DNA of 64,000 bases, from assembly GCA_964030785.1 (NCBI GenBank), contig OZ034975.1, positions 38,117,569-38,181,568 of the forward strand, written 5' to 3'. This DNA is from Siderastrea siderea (taxonomy: Eukaryota; Cnidaria; Anthozoa; Scleractinia; Rhizangiidae). Positions 1 to 11,716 of this stretch are shown here, piece after piece. The notes beneath the pieces are model-generated. The model was not told the DNA's origin and searched no databases. It saw only the letters and a program-made list of their open reading frames with translations. Numbering within the stretch: position 1 is the stretch's first letter; every line of letters starts with the position of its first letter. The translations under genes and the position numbers were made by a program.

Positions 1-502
1 CTGATGTGCCAGCATCACTACGGCGCTCTAAAATGAAAGCAATTTGTTATTCTGCATTTCATGGGTTCTATTCAATTTTGTTTAAAACTACAGACTGTCA
101 AGTCAAAAATTAGGCACCTAAGTTATTTGGTGCTCAATCACAAGTAAAACAGGAACTTTCAGAAAATTGTGTAAAAACTGTGTAAAACAGCAAAAGAAAA
201 ACAATACAAAATGAATTACGGTCCTTGTGGATCTCGTTGCCATAACCTATGCTTGTTTGGACAAAATAATATTGAACTGGATATTAACTTGCTATTCTTT
301 CCACTGCTGCCTGCCGCATCTCCTCCCCTTTCCTTTTATCTTCCTGCTCCCAATTCGTTCTTGATTCCTTTTCTATCTTCGCATCTCTATCATATCTCTT
401 CTATATACTAAGATATCCTCACATGACTGCTGTATCTCAGTGAATTCTTCCTCTGTGCCTGATCTTCAAAATCATAAAAAATAATAATAAATAATAATAG
501 TG

Positions 503-553
<51 letters not shown>

Positions 554-1313
554 CAGTGACTATAGTCATGTTGTAGCATGTTTGATCAGTGTAGTCAGAA
601 TGTTTTGAAGTAGATGGCTGTCCCCAAAAAGTAGCTGGCTGCAAAGTCTGACAAAGTTCTGTTACTAAGTATTTATTTATTGTGATCTAATGGAAAGTAG
701 CCGGTGGTGGGATCTTAACTGAACTCTGGCAATCGCCAGCCTGTTCTGACATCACTATTTGATGACATCACTGTTTGATATGCCTGCACTTGTATCCAAG
801 ACCTCCCCAATCCCAAATCCCACTACAAACCAGGTATCACAAATCCAAAGTAAAGGACAGAATTAAAAATCTTGAGATAAATGCTAAGCCAGTGTTGTAT
901 AAAAACTAAATGAGGAGGCAGGAGCTCATCAGGAAAATTTTAAAAATTGTAAATTGTAAAATTATAATAAAGGGTTGGATTTGCTTTGAATCAAGTTAAG
1001 CGATAGCGTGAAAACATGTAAGCCAGAGTCTAAACTTCAATTTGGTTTTATAGTACATGGCACTATCAAATTATAAGCTTAAACAAATCTGAAGGCCATA
1101 AATCATGTTTTGGATGAAAATTAAGTTTCGTGATAGATTGTAAATTTTACCATTTAAGCATCAAAAGAGCAAGATTATTAAAAAGGAAACCAATACGAGA
1201 AACAAACACATGGACTTGTTGTATATTTGTAATTGTGACTAATAAAAACAGAGGGTTGAACATTTTACTCAGTTGTGAGACAGTACAAACAAGCCAACCA
1301 ACAGCAAACTTAC
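1..1313. other. Non-coding flank, probably intron of the Myb/SANT gene
   Basis: This AT-rich stretch follows the splice donor of the minus-strand Myb/SANT exon, so it is probably intron. The only clear structure is the AAT microsatellite at 481-551. I see no convincing downstream exon; the leucine-rich reading frame across the microsatellite is an artefact of the repeat. Confidence 0.4.
481..551. repeat. (AAT)n microsatellite
   Basis: About 70 bp of nearly uninterrupted AAT/ATA units with one TGATAA interruption near the start. On the minus strand it reads as poly-leucine, which explains an apparent ORF there. Confidence 0.95.
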
Positions 1314-1680
1314 CTCTTTAAACCTTGCATGTCTTCTTCTTTGTATTTGGTTAAAATCCGATCCATTTTTTCACGGCAGCCTCTTCCCTTAAGCTCAACA
1401 GTATTTGAATCTGTAGAAAAAGCTTTGCTGAGTCTCCTAGCTACTGCTTCCCACTCATCAGGCTTCTCGGGGTTGTGTTGGGCTACTTCCTTGGCAAGAG
1501 CCAACTCGTGTCGAGCCTCTGGCCAACGAAATGGAGCCATTCTAGGTTTATTTTCCATTTAGAAAAAGAAGAAATATCAATCAGTGAAAATAAAAGAAAT
1601 TTACGGTAACAGGGGGTTATCTAGCATCAAAAAGCTATAAATTCTTACATTAGTTCTTCTTGCAAATTTACTGCCGCCAT
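1314..1680 (-). CDS. Myb/SANT-like DNA-binding protein, first two exons
   Basis: Exon 1 is 1680 to 1649: an ATG in the context AAAATGGCGGCAG gives ten codons plus two bases before a GTAAGA donor. Exon 2 is 1541 to 1314: it starts after an AG preceded by a short T-rich tract, restores the phase, codes about 76 residues and ends at a consensus GTAAGT donor. The exon 2 peptide has the spaced tryptophans and basic helix of a Myb/SANT-like domain (PFRWPEARHELALAKEV near its start, later EWEAVARRLSKAF and RGCREKMDRIL). Such domains bind DNA in the nucleus. The family is used both by host regulators and by domesticated or active PIF/Harbinger-type elements, so the gene may be transposon-derived. Later exons would lie below 1314 or outside the window. 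An ATG inside the acceptor region (1558) could be an alternative start. Family call fairly secure, exon 1 inferred. Confidence 0.6.
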
Positions 1681-1982
1681 TTTGAATCAGCAGCCACGAA
1701 TGGCACCTGTTTTCAAGACGCAATAGGATTTAGCAAATTTAGCATTTCGCCCGAATTTCTGCCTCAGTTAATGGATAAAGACTTGCTCCATAAGATTGTT
1801 GTATCATTACGTGGAATAAAACAAGAATCATACGCTAAAAGCTTTCAGGTAAATGACATACGTGAAAACCTACCTCCTCACGTTGAAAACGCACGTAGTC
1901 AACCTCAAACGTGACGCGAAAGACCTGTCACGTGACCTCCAGCGGTTAGAGGTTCGCGGTAAACTCGAATCTAAAACTCTCT

Positions 1983-3182
1983 ATTACCCTCCTCCCCACA
2001 AACGCCTGCTTACCCGAGTTCGACATTCCTTTCCCATTGTTTTACTTGCGAGGCAATCTAACCAATCACCATTGAGGCATTGTCTGACGAAGACCAATCA
2101 AATTAATCGTTACAATGTACGCTTCTGTATTTCCCATGATTGTTTTTGTTCAGAGATGCTGGTGCCGGGAAGTTGGAATATATTTTTTACTTCTAGAATG
2201 GCGAATTATGGCTGAAACATCGGAAAAAATATATAGCGTGTGATTAAAAGTGTTTCCTGTGCGACGCTTTTATCCCGTTACCGATCGAAAGAGTTCGAAT
2301 TTTCTGACAAAGCGTTGTTGATCTTGCTCGCCTAATCAAACGGACGGTCGGTGAAAACTTCAGCGCTTCTCAAACTACTGGAGCCAATGCAATGCGAAGC
2401 TAAGGGATATAAGAGACTTCTACGACTTGAAAAGACAAAGGGTAACTCGACAAAGGACCGAGCGAGATGATAAACCGATGAATGAGTTGAAAATATCACA
2501 CATGGCACAACAACCAAGTGCGTTTCGGCGGCGAAATCTGTCATACTAAAACCCAAACGAGAGCCTGCTCGCAGGCTACAATCACCATTGTGATGACACA
2601 GAGCTTATCTCTTGCGTTGAATTTATCAGTTTTAAAATCTCTCGAGGGATTTCTAAGTTTAATGTTGCACTTGAAAGCCTATAGAGTATAGATAATCCTA
2701 CACTTCTAAGTTAAATGAACCATTTGAGAGCTCAGAGAATGTAGTTATAATTATCCCCGCATTTAATCAGTGATTTAATGCTTTTGGAAAAATTTAGTGC
2801 CGCGTGGGATTGCAACGTGATATCGTAAATATTATGCCTAAACAGGGTTTATCGAGCACATAAATAAAATTATTTCATCAAAATCTAAGCACCGATTTTG
2901 AAGTTTAACTTGCCATTTAAAAGCTTAGGAGACTTAGTTATCCCTGCATTCAAGAACGATTATGAGATGACCTTTTCCTGTACATTTTAAAATTTATACC
3001 GCGCGTCTGTTTATCTGCATGGTTCCCGCGAAAGCGTCCTGCGGTCAAGGTCAACCTACCAGCCATAAGTAGGTACAATGTGATTGGCTAAGCGGCGGAA
3101 AGGAATGTCGAACTCGGGTAAGCAGGCGTTTGTGGGGAGGAGGGTAATACGACTCCCCTAAAAACGACTGCGTGGGAGGCTA
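1983..3182 (-). mobile_element. Mutator-like non-autonomous DNA transposon, copy B
   Basis: This segment matches the element at 12782-13992 in inverse orientation over its whole length. The right end is intact (GACTGCGTGGGAGGCTA ending at 3182). At the left end the outer 35-40 bp of the terminal inverted repeat is lost or diverged, and recognisable similarity begins at ATTACCCTCCTCCCC near 1983. The inner TIR, the CCGAGTTCGACATTCCTTTCC block and an internal coding-like stretch (2393-2548, plus strand) are all shared with copy A. No target duplication can be seen, because the left terminus is damaged. Confidence 0.8.
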
Positions 3183-4222
3183 GTCGGCGCTCTGTTGTTG
3201 AAGATTACGGCAAAGAAAGCATCGATGAATCGGAAATTTCCATTCACTGTTCACCGACGAGTGGGTACGTTTATTTTAAGCGGAAAAGCTTCGTTTGCGT
3301 GCACCGGAAGCCGCAGCGAGCTCCCAAGTTCACTTCCCTCAGTAACGCTTTCGATGTGAGGGCGTATTCCACAGTTTATACCTAGACTTCTGATGGTAAG
3401 TCAGAGTTTATCTCTATATATTCGCATTTGCTTGTTTACTAGGTAGCCGGTAAGATTACCGTGTTCGCACAATTACACGGGCGATTCGCGACATCACTTC
3501 GTTTACGTGAATTTATTTTCCTCGACCTTTTGTCTCATCTATAAAATTCTGGATATATGTTAAGCTCAGGGCTCTCTATATTTATTTAAAAACTTTCATG
3601 TAGCGTCATGTGGGCTTTTCTTTTAGAAGGGAGAGCTTATTATTATAGGATTTATTATTTTTAAGTGTCAAATCTTTCTAACTACAATTCAGGCTACTGC
3701 AACAAATCTGTGAACAAAACAACAACAAACTCAACCCGTATCGGCAAAAAACAAAAGCAAGGGCAAGAAACAGCTGGCAGACCCCAACACGACAGACATG
3801 TGAAACAGTTAAATTTGTTGTATTATCGGAAGGATTTCAGTGTTTGTGATTTGGGATAATTGGGATCTTTGTTCGGCTTCTTGATAAATTCTTGCATTGT
3901 GAGACGGCTTCCTCCTCGGTAGCGAGAGGCTCTAAACTGACACCGTATGAAGCGACTTCTGCGAGTTCGCCGACTTCGCCAAAAAAAAACTTTGTTCTTA
4001 ATCGCTCTCAAAAGAACTGGACGACAAATTCGACGGAAAACACATCCATATAATGCAATGTTTGGCTCTTTTTTTTTTTTCGACTCTTCATTATACTCTT
4101 CTCCGGCCTTTGGCCTTTGTTGTGGTGACAGTTAAGACTTCTACGTCACGAGCAAAATTCACGTGATTAGAGATAAGACCGCTTCCATGAAATTCGCGGG
4201 CTTCTCTTTTGCGAACTGAGTA
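3183..4222. other. Unassigned stretch, possible transcribed 5' region
   Basis: No recognisable protein or repeat. A frame from about 3192 stays open for roughly 55 codons on the plus strand, and a GTAAGT donor-like site follows an ATG at 3392-3397, so a 5' exon is possible but unsupported. A T tract lies at 4070-4081. Confidence 0.3.
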
Positions 4223-4270
4223 ATGGCGGACGTGTTTAACGCGGTTTTCGGACATATATTCCTGGGCCGT
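4223..4270 (+). CDS. Possible short first coding exon (unknown gene)
   Basis: An ATG in the context TAATGGCGGAC begins sixteen codons (MADVFNAVFGHIFLGR) that end exactly at a GTAAGC donor in phase 0. The start context resembles those of other first exons here. I found no following exon: the next exon on this strand (6237) needs a different phase. The peptide is not recognised. Treat as a lead only. Confidence 0.25.
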
Positions 4271-5246
4271 GTAAGCATACATCGATCTAATTTATCGCGA
4301 TTCATATAATATGGCATCTATTGAACAGGCTGAAGTTTAAAAAAGTTGAAAACAAAACAAGAAATTTTCATCGTAGTAGCACTTTAAGCTCGGTAGATAT
4401 TTTGTTTCATGGCAAAAAAAGAAAAGGAGGAATGTGAGTAAATCTTTTCTTGCAATCAGCCAGGAGGTCAGACATTTTGGAAAATGTAGCTAGCTCCCGC
4501 TAGCGTTATAAAAATATGGCATAATCCATGCCAAATGCTCGTCGATGTGAGGAAAAATCCTTCAAGTGTTCAACTAGCTCTCACTCGCATTAAATACAAA
4601 GAAGATGTAAGCTAATCGTCCATGAAAAGGGCTATTTCTTGCACTTGTAAAAAACGTTCATTGGAGGTACTATACAAGTCTTCCAGAACTGGTTCGATTT
4701 TTATTCAAGGCACCTTCTTTAGAGCGAGGGGATCTGGACCTAGTTTATATACCGACGAACATTGCTGGATAAGAAAAACGAATATGGCGACAGTTTTGGG
4801 GGTTTCGAAGAGGTTCTACCTCAGTGTTTTCCCTTCTCGTGAGTTCTCAAAGATGGTCACAGTTCACAGACTCGACCAAAGAAAAAATAAGGAATTTTAT
4901 TGGCAGGAAATGTCTCTTTTTATGGACAATTTGTGTACATCGAACTTCCTGGTATTTGATGCGAGTCGGAGCTAGATGACCGCTTGAAGGGTTTTTCCTA
5001 AAATGGACGAGCACTTGGCATGGATTACGCCATATTTTGAGGCAAACTATGAGTAATGGCTATAGCATTGGAGCCTCGAACATCGAACATGGTGGGAAGA
5101 AAGTAGACGAATGGCTTTTGAATTGTTTTTATGTTAGAAGTATAGCTTAACCACTGCTGAACATGTCTCGAGTCGGAGCTAGGGAATATTCTAACTCGTA
5201 TTTCTTGTGTTTTGGATTTTTGTTGAAATCCCATACATTTTCTCAC

Positions 5247-5293
5247 ACGTTTCCACCGCCATTAACGACGCAATGCGCGCGCGCGTCCGCCAT
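5247..5293 (-). CDS. Possible short first coding exon beside the 9-bp minisatellite
   Basis: On the minus strand the sequence AAAATGGCGGACGCG starts fifteen codons plus two bases ending at a GTGAGA donor (5241-5246). CpG density and the AAAATGGCGG start resemble the Myb/SANT first exon. The tandem 9-mer array lies about 25 bp upstream of this ATG, where a promoter or 5' UTR would be. The reading frame is also open upstream through the array, so the true start is uncertain. No continuation exon was identified. Confidence 0.25.
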
Positions 5294-5317
5294 TTTGACC
5301 CAAATTTCTGGCAATGA

Positions 5318-5628
5318 CTCGGTACAGTCGGTACACTCGGTACAGCCGGTACACTCAGTACACTCGGTACAGCCAGTACACTGGGCACACTCGGTACACT
5401 CTGTACAGTCGGTACAGTCGGTATAGCCGGTACACTCGGTACAGCCGGTAAACTTGGTAAACTCGGTGCGCTCGGTACGCTCGGTACACTCGGTACAGCC
5501 GGTACACTCGGCACACTTGGCACACTCGGTACAGCGGGTACATTCGGTACACTCGGTACGCTCGGTACAGCCGGTACACTCGGTACGCTCGGTACACTCG
5601 GTACAGCTGGTACACTCGGTACAGCCGG
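5318..5628. repeat. 9-bp minisatellite (TCGGTACAC/TCGGTACAG type)
   Basis: About 35 tandem 9-mers alternate between forms ending ACAC, ACAG and ACGC, with occasional variants such as TTGGTAAAC. Because the period is a multiple of three and lacks stop codons, all three minus-strand frames stay open across it (Val-Pro-Ser, Cys-Thr-Glu and Tyr-Arg-Val repeats). These are consequences of the repeat rather than evidence of a protein. Confidence 0.95.
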
Positions 5629-6236
5629 CAGAGCGCAGAGGTTCAACTGACACGAGCCTTTGTTGTGGTTTGAGGTCTTCTTGTTCTTAAGGAACAGGTC
5701 TCCCTGCACCGATCGAAAGCGGCACAATGACTGGCTTGTTACCGAGAAGAATAGGATACTTTGCACGAAATGATGTGATGTATGAAGAAGGAGACCTAAT
5801 AGTTGGTCTACTAATAAAACAAAGAAGTCGACTTCAAAGCCAATGTGAAATAATCAACGAAACATGTACCACATCATTTCGTGAAAAGATACTCTATTGT
5901 TCTAGCTAACTAGCCAATCACAGAGCCGCTTTGGATCGGAGCAGGCCTGCTCCAAAACACGTTCTTTTATCTCGGGAAACCGACCAAGCCCGGCCAACCG
6001 GATCTCACGACTTAGCTTAGTAAAGAAACGTGTGCTGAGAAAACTACCTCTTTAATTATATGAATTATGTAAAGGCGTACTTTGAAATATTGACGTTCAC
6101 TACACAGAAACCCCTCAAATGGAAACACTAAGATGGGGCTGGGGGGAAGGAGAGGAAAGGGAGGGATGGTGTAAAACGAACGTAAAACAAAAAAAAAATG
6201 TCGGAGCAACTGTCATGAATTGCTTATTTTCCCTAG

Positions 6237-7181
6237 GTATCAAATCATGATGAACTGTTGGCAAAATCAAGCGGAAGCAAGACCTTCATTTCCCGCCTTA
6301 ACAAAACAGCTGAAAGACATGGAAAACCAACACACGGTAAGAACAACAACAACAACTAGAACAACGACAGTTCGTTTTTAAATAAATCTTTTTGAACTTT
6401 GAAATGATGCCCCGAATCGCGGTGCATGGTTATTACAACAAATATATCATTTGATCCCCTTTGTAAGTTATCTGCTTAACAAAATTAATTGGCTGGACTT
6501 TTTGAGCATTGGCGGGCGACAATTTTGTTACAATTTTGTTTGGAGGATATTTTTAAGCCGCGAAGTGGAGATGTTAATATCTACCACTGTTCAGCAACCC
6601 TGGGGTAAGAAATTGTTGTGGTATGTTCCACAAAAATGAGTAGCCGGTCCCCTAAGTTGTTTTGTTTCTTGGTGAATGGGCAAAAACTCAATTGCACGAG
6701 GTGACAGCTTCCTCGCTTGAAGCTGAGTAGCAATGTTATCCTAATGTGAGCAGCCAATCAGAGCCCACGAAAAACCTGTTTACTTCTACGGTATATGCTA
6801 AGAACGGATACCCTGAGTTAGCAGGGGATCAATCAAAGGGCTCCGGGAGCTGGGTACAATTAAGTGCAATGTCAACGCTTATAACTCCAGCGTAAAGCCA
6901 AAGAAAACACACGCACCACAAACAACACATAAAAAATAACACACATAAAAAACAAACAAAAAAACAATCGTACAGAGCAAGGAATACATAACGGTGGAAT
7001 GACGCGTGGTTTATATCAATGTTTTTAAAGCAACTATAAGAACGTCAATTTATTACTTGTGAAGAAAATGAGAATCTTGTATTTAGATTTGTTTTCCATT
7101 GTTTTCTTTTTGCAGAGGCTGATCAACATGCACATTTATGACAACCAGTTGTACGCAAAAGTCGAGGATCTGAATGTCTAA
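6237..7181 (+). CDS. Tyrosine kinase, last two exons (C-terminal kinase lobe and tail)
   Basis: Exon A (6237-6336) follows a CCCTAG acceptor and ends at a GTAAGA donor. It reads YQIMMNCWQNQAEARPSF and continues with L-x-x-x-L: the subdomain XI signature of protein tyrosine kinases, in which the conserved arginine of the RP motif stabilises the C-lobe. Exon B (7116-7181) follows TTTTTGCAG and codes 21 residues then TAA. It contains the tyrosines YDNQLY, possible phosphorylation sites in a short tail. The phases match (0/0) across a 779-bp intron. Catalytic-loop and activation-loop exons were not found upstream in this window; they may lie further left beyond large introns, or this may be an isolated fragment. 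Receptor versus cytoplasmic type cannot be decided. Confidence 0.8.
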
Positions 7182-8090
7182 GCTGACTTTTGAAGTAGAG
7201 TAAACTCATTTATTCTAGCTTTTGGGGAAACATGTTGTTATGTTGCTTTCTACAGTATTATAGTGTATTGGTGTTACTGATGATAGTTTCAAAGGACATG
7301 TATACTTTATTATATCTCTTTAGTCACGAAATATTGTAAGCAGCCATTATTTAACTGTTCTCCTATTGGAGAAATTGAATTGGACTGACATGAAAGTAGT
7401 TGACGAGCGCAAACTTGTAATTACCAAGATAACAGTAATTTGAAGCTTTTGGCGTCTTGTTGGCAGAGTCATGCCGTCGAAATTTTCTAAGAAGGCGAAA
7501 CAAAATGACGGTAGCATTTCACGAGAACAGCGGCGAAATTTGGCTCAATGCTCACAGATGTTTTTTAATTAGCTCGAATGAGATTTTTACAGCCTTTAGT
7601 TTGTTGTATAAATAGACAGAGAAGCCTTTCTATAGCTTTCCAGGAAAATGAGATGAGCTTCCATAAAATGTGAGTTTTTTACATAACGAATTCAGTATAC
7701 TATAAAAAAAATTTAAAGAGTACAACAGTAAAGCAGAAGAGTTTTGCCAATTTTTGCTATTCACAAAATTAAGTGGAATATTAAGCGGATATTCCACATT
7801 TTCCACATGAATTTTTCACGCTTTATTTTGTTATTTGAATAGACAATGAAGCCTTTACATGGCTTTTCAACGAATATAGCTAAGCTTCTATAAAATGCTG
7901 TTTTTCTAAAAATGAATGAAAATAAAAAATGAAAATATTAAATGGGAATTAGCAGTGGTACACCCACAAGGTGGCTCTTTGTCCACTGTGTCCAGATCGA
8001 ATTGGAATTTAGAAATGTTATATTATATACAAAGCTAAATTCCTTTAGTAGGTCCTTGAAATGTTCGTGGACCTTAAATCGTTATTAGTG
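7182..8090. other. 3' flank of the kinase gene, nothing recognised
   Basis: AT-rich sequence presumably holding the 3' UTR and intergenic DNA. Two similar segments (about 7606-7670 and 7838-7905, both with GAAGCCTTT then GCTTTTCAACG- or GCTTTCCAGG-like text) look like a diverged local duplication. No coding signal seen. Confidence 0.4.
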
Positions 8091-8646
8091 GAGCCTGCGG
8101 GCAAAGCCCGCCAGCGGAGCTCCATTGCTAAGGAAATTTGGTAATCTATCGATCCGAAAAATTTTGGTTGTGACGTCAGCGTACGTCCGTCCATCCGTCC
8201 GTCCGTCCGACCGTCCGTACAGACTCTGGGGGAGGGGGAGGGAAGTCCCAAGGCAACCCGACCGGGAGTGGAGAATGCCATCTTTTCTTGGCGGGAAATC
8301 GCGCGGTGCTTTTGGGCAACCGGCGTTTTTCTTGGCGGGAAATCGCATGACCATCGTCGCTTTTGAAAAAGAGGTTTCTTTAAAAAGCTTAAGTTTATTT
8401 AGCAAAACGATTGTTCGACTTTACTGTAGTTTTAAACTTGAGAAAGAAACATTTAATACCTATAATGGAAAGAAAAAGTTCAAAAGAATACTGGTAGTAG
8501 GCGAAAACTTCAAGTTACGAAAGCTGCCTGCAAAGGACCTCATCGCTTTGTTTTCTTCACGGCGGAGAGCTTGCCTTGTTCTGAAACACAACCGAGTAAG
8601 TGAAGTTTTTAAAGGGTTTAAGGTGCATGATTTTGAGTATTTATGA
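8091..8646 (+). repeat. Coral-type interspersed repeat with GC-rich hairpin and (GTCC)n, containing an unexplained ORF
   Basis: The segment opens with a hairpin, GGAGCCTGCGGGC-AAA-GCCCGCCAGCGGAGCTCC (8094-8127). An imperfect GTCC tetranucleotide array follows at 8187-8218. A plus-strand frame runs open from 8125 to 8646 (173 codons) across both the repeat and the following 400 bp. Its first third is low complexity. The rest (RILVVGENFKLRKLPAKDLI and SSRRRACLVLKHNR) is not recognised but ends at a GTAAGT donor-like site (8599). It could be a captured exon or chance. Confidence 0.35.
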
Positions 8647-9655
8647 CGGTCAAAGAAATTACATTTTGAAATTGAATTTATGTCATTAGAAATGTGTCAT
8701 TTACTTTTGACTTCAAAAAATTATTAGAAAACAAGCTCAGATTTGTGACAGATGTAGTCTTAGAATATTTTGCCATGCTGGAAGTGTAATGCGAATTGCA
8801 TTTAAGTATAAACTTACGGGTTTTCGAATAAACTTTTTCAAAAATGATTTCTCTGTTTATTATTTTGTGTTTGTTTATTCATAACAGTAGGTCAAAGCAC
8901 AGTCGCAAGGCAACTGCACAAGCATCACTTACGGCGAATAATTGCTTTCAATTTTAACTGTCGGATCGGTTTGTGCAATTGTCGATTTTCTTGTCCTAGA
9001 ACTTTTCAATAGTAAGCGAAGCAGTTGTCGGTTTAAGGCTATTTTATCCGAAAAGCTTCCGAAAAACAAGTTGTTTTGCGTTCCTCAAAGCGCCTAACTT
9101 TAAATGGGCTTACTTCGCATCCGCAAAACTTATGCCATAATTTAAAGCGTGTTTGGTGTTTGCTCGTTTTCAATCTTGATAGTATAAATTTTGACCAGAC
9201 TAATAGGGGCAGTTCATGTTATTTGTTAACTGAACATCCGAACGCGATGAAGATAACCCATTTACTTCAGAGTAAGTTTTATTTTGTTGTTGTACATGAG
9301 CGCCGTTTCAAGTTCATTCAAGCCAACAGCCAATAATCCAAGGAGATTTGACAAGCCTTGACAGTTAATGACAGGATATGGAAACATTTAAGAAACCAAG
9401 CAAGACTGCTCCTGAGTAAAATGTGTTCAGTTTGATGCCCGAAAAAAAAATTAAGCTGTGCTCAGCCTCTAGAATGAACTTTCGAGCTTGGTTTTACAGA
9501 ACAGATCCTCAAAATCTTGGAGGACAATTCGGAACACTTTCGGGCTTTCTGAGAAACACTTTTCGAAAGGGAACGAGCCAAAGAAAGCCCCGAAATATAT
9601 TTCAGAGCGAAAAGTTTCAGGACTATTTTTGAGAAAAGAGCACCAGTTTATTCCT

Positions 9656-9697
9656 TGGAGGCTCCGCTTTTAGGCATGGCTAAATCTATATATTACT
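9656..9697 (+). repeat. SINE-like 3' tail fragment
   Basis: GGCTCCGCTTTTAGGC followed by TGGCTAAATCTATATATTAC matches, in inverse orientation, the tail of the tRNA-headed repeat at 63468-63725. No tRNA-like head is evident upstream here, so this is a truncated copy or the tail of a related family. Confidence 0.55.
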
Positions 9698-9813
9698 CCT
9701 TCCTCTCCCTCCCCTTCCCCCCCATCCCGTGAAAGTAGCTAAATAAGGTTTGATGCCAGGAGTATCCTTCCCGAGGTTCCAATCCCTGTCTTTTTATGGT
9801 ACCCCTTTCCCAG

Positions 9814-9939
9814 CCTAGTACACAAGCGTTCTCTTCCCGCTCACTCGACGTGGGGTGAAATGTGACGTCACCGACTCATTCGGTGAATAACATTTCGCGC
9901 CAAGTCGAGTGGGGCGAAGGAGAAAGCCTGTGTACTAGG
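9814..9939. mobile_element. Fold-back MITE, 126 bp
   Basis: The two halves form an imperfect inverted repeat. Left arm: CCTAGTACACAAGCGTTCTC. Right arm, reverse-complemented: CCTAGTACACAGGCTTTCTC. Similarity continues for about 50 bp towards the centre (CACTCGAC, GAAATG). No clear target duplication. Confidence 0.65.
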
Positions 9940-10452
9940 TCTACTAGGCTGTCCCTTCCATACATCAGAGCAAAAAAGGCACCTCTGCCATTCCCTAAAC
10001 ATAAACCAAACGGTTTGTAAGTACAATAGCTTTTTTGCATGAAAATTTTTGGCGCTGGATTAGATAAATTTTTCCTATAAATTCTGCTGAAAGTTCTCAG
10101 CCCTTTTTACACACTTCGTTCCTGGACATGTACCACTTCAACCTGGTTTCATTCTCTAGTTCCCGTAGGACTCAGTTGAGCAAGAGTATTTTTTTGAACT
10201 TTAATTTTTCAAAAGCAACAAACAAACATTTGTACCGTTTGTTCCAAAAAGGCTTCAAGTTTCAAGTTAAGGTGTCAACTTAAGGCGCCTTTACAACGTA
10301 AAAGTATTGGGGCCTGACCCGTTCAAAATTAGTAGCGTCCAAAACATTTTTCGCCATTAATATTAATACGTCCTATTTACATCTTTTCAGTGGGGCATTT
10401 GAATGTGAATCTTCCGCGCGCACCGACATTGCACCCTGTAATTTCTCAGACA

Positions 10453-10664
10453 CCTAGGCAATAAGCCAATCTGCATTATAGTCTCTCTGTGTTCGTCCCG
10501 TCCTTTGTTTGCGTTTGCTACCGGAGTCTGCAGTTCATTTGCCCCCTCCTTTATGAAATGAGTGATTTCATTGTAATCAGCCTCGATGTAAGGTGTGGTT
10601 TTTTGATTGGTGGCAGTGGATGCTGAAATGTGGTTACTGTAGCGTCGCTGGTCTGCTGAAATTA
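10453..10664 (-). CDS. Possible isolated coding exon, unknown protein
   Basis: The minus strand after a TTTCAG (acceptor-like, ending 10665) is open for about 70 codons with balanced codon use and no low complexity (peptide includes YIEADYNEITHFIKEGANE). It reaches a GTGTCT site that is a weak donor. No domain is recognised and no neighbouring exon was found. Confidence 0.25.
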
Positions 10665-11249
10665 TCATGCGTTTCGACGTTGTTTTTCTATATCACGATG
10701 GAGTAGTGATCTCTTGCAAAAAGTGTTACACAATGCGATTGTACGACATTCCTTTGTGGATTAAGGTACGTTTGAAACGGCAACTTTTCTAGTATGGTAG
10801 CAAAGGGCTTATGCGTGACGCTTGGTGAAGGCAAAATTAGCGCGTAACGCGTGAACGAAAATAAAAGAGGAACGTGATTCCTTAATTAATGAATTAATGT
10901 GACACAAATTGTGTCCTTCTACATTAAACGTTGTGCGTGAATTAGGCAAAATGTTGGTACATGAAACGTTCGACGATTAAAACGGGCCAAAAACTTTGAG
11001 ATATTCGTTGTAAAAGTGATGTGGTTATAACGGCTACTAATATGAACATCTTTCAGTTTTGTTATGTTGTTGTACCCTATGGTTACCTTCCCGAATTCCT
11101 TTCCTTACGAGTCTATGGATTACATATTACATTCTGTTGATTGAAATTAATTAAAGCTATTCACGCGGGAGCGCTCGATCGGCTAAAGGTTTTGCGCTGT
11201 GGACAGTTGTCAGTGGTTGGAGCTTTGAAACTAGCGTGTGTGGATGAAA

Positions 11250-11716
11250 TTCTCACTTGCGACTTATTGTCCTCTGTGAGGTTGTTGTAGTAACAAAGAG
11301 CTTTGTAGCCGTAAAGAATTGCGATAGAATTAGGACTGACGTTGTCTGGGCGCTTAGTATTCCATCACATTATAACGTCTTTCCAGAAGATTTTAATATC
11401 AGGGCACTCACAAAACATGTGGACACGTGTTTCGTTTTGGAAAAGGCAGCGATCGCATCTTGGAGAATCTTTTATGCTCATGCTTTGCGCGTCTCGGCCT
11501 GTGACTGAGGTACTAAAATTCACGTGAAATCTAGTTTGACGGTTGCATTGCCAGTGTTTTAACGCTTTTATAAGCGAATACATATGAATAAGGGTATTCC
11601 ATCTGTACCTTTTTGCCGTTTTGAAACCTTTCAACCGACCGTATAATTAGGAGTATTTTGGCATCCAGCTCCTTCGCGATCTTGGTCATCTTCTCTGGAA
11701 GTAACATGTTTGTCAA
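11250..11716 (-). pseudogene. LINE reverse-transcriptase C-terminal remnant
   Basis: Minus-strand frames contain the zinc-knuckle-like C-terminus common to LINE ORF2 proteins: CDRCLFQNETRVHMFCECP followed by FWKDV. After an in-frame TGA the match continues with WNTKRPDN and ILYGYK. A second frame (11716-11531) carries the preceding segment, so at least one frameshift and one stop are present. It is not the same LINE family as the intact element at 16.8-28.5 kb, whose tail reads C-x2-C...DETHFLLDCP. Confidence 0.7.

Noticed and set aside
408..644. Minus-strand frame with a run of leucines
   Set aside because: It is the AAT microsatellite read as TTA codons; there is no other support.
5191..5766. 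Three long overlapping frames with Val-Pro-Ser, Cys-Thr-Glu and Tyr-Arg repeats
   Set aside because: A 9-bp tandem repeat without stops opens every frame, so length is not evidence of a protein.
8187..8218. (GTCC)n as part of a coding region
   Set aside because: Simple repeat inside an interspersed repeat; the Arg-Pro-Ser text is a repeat translation.
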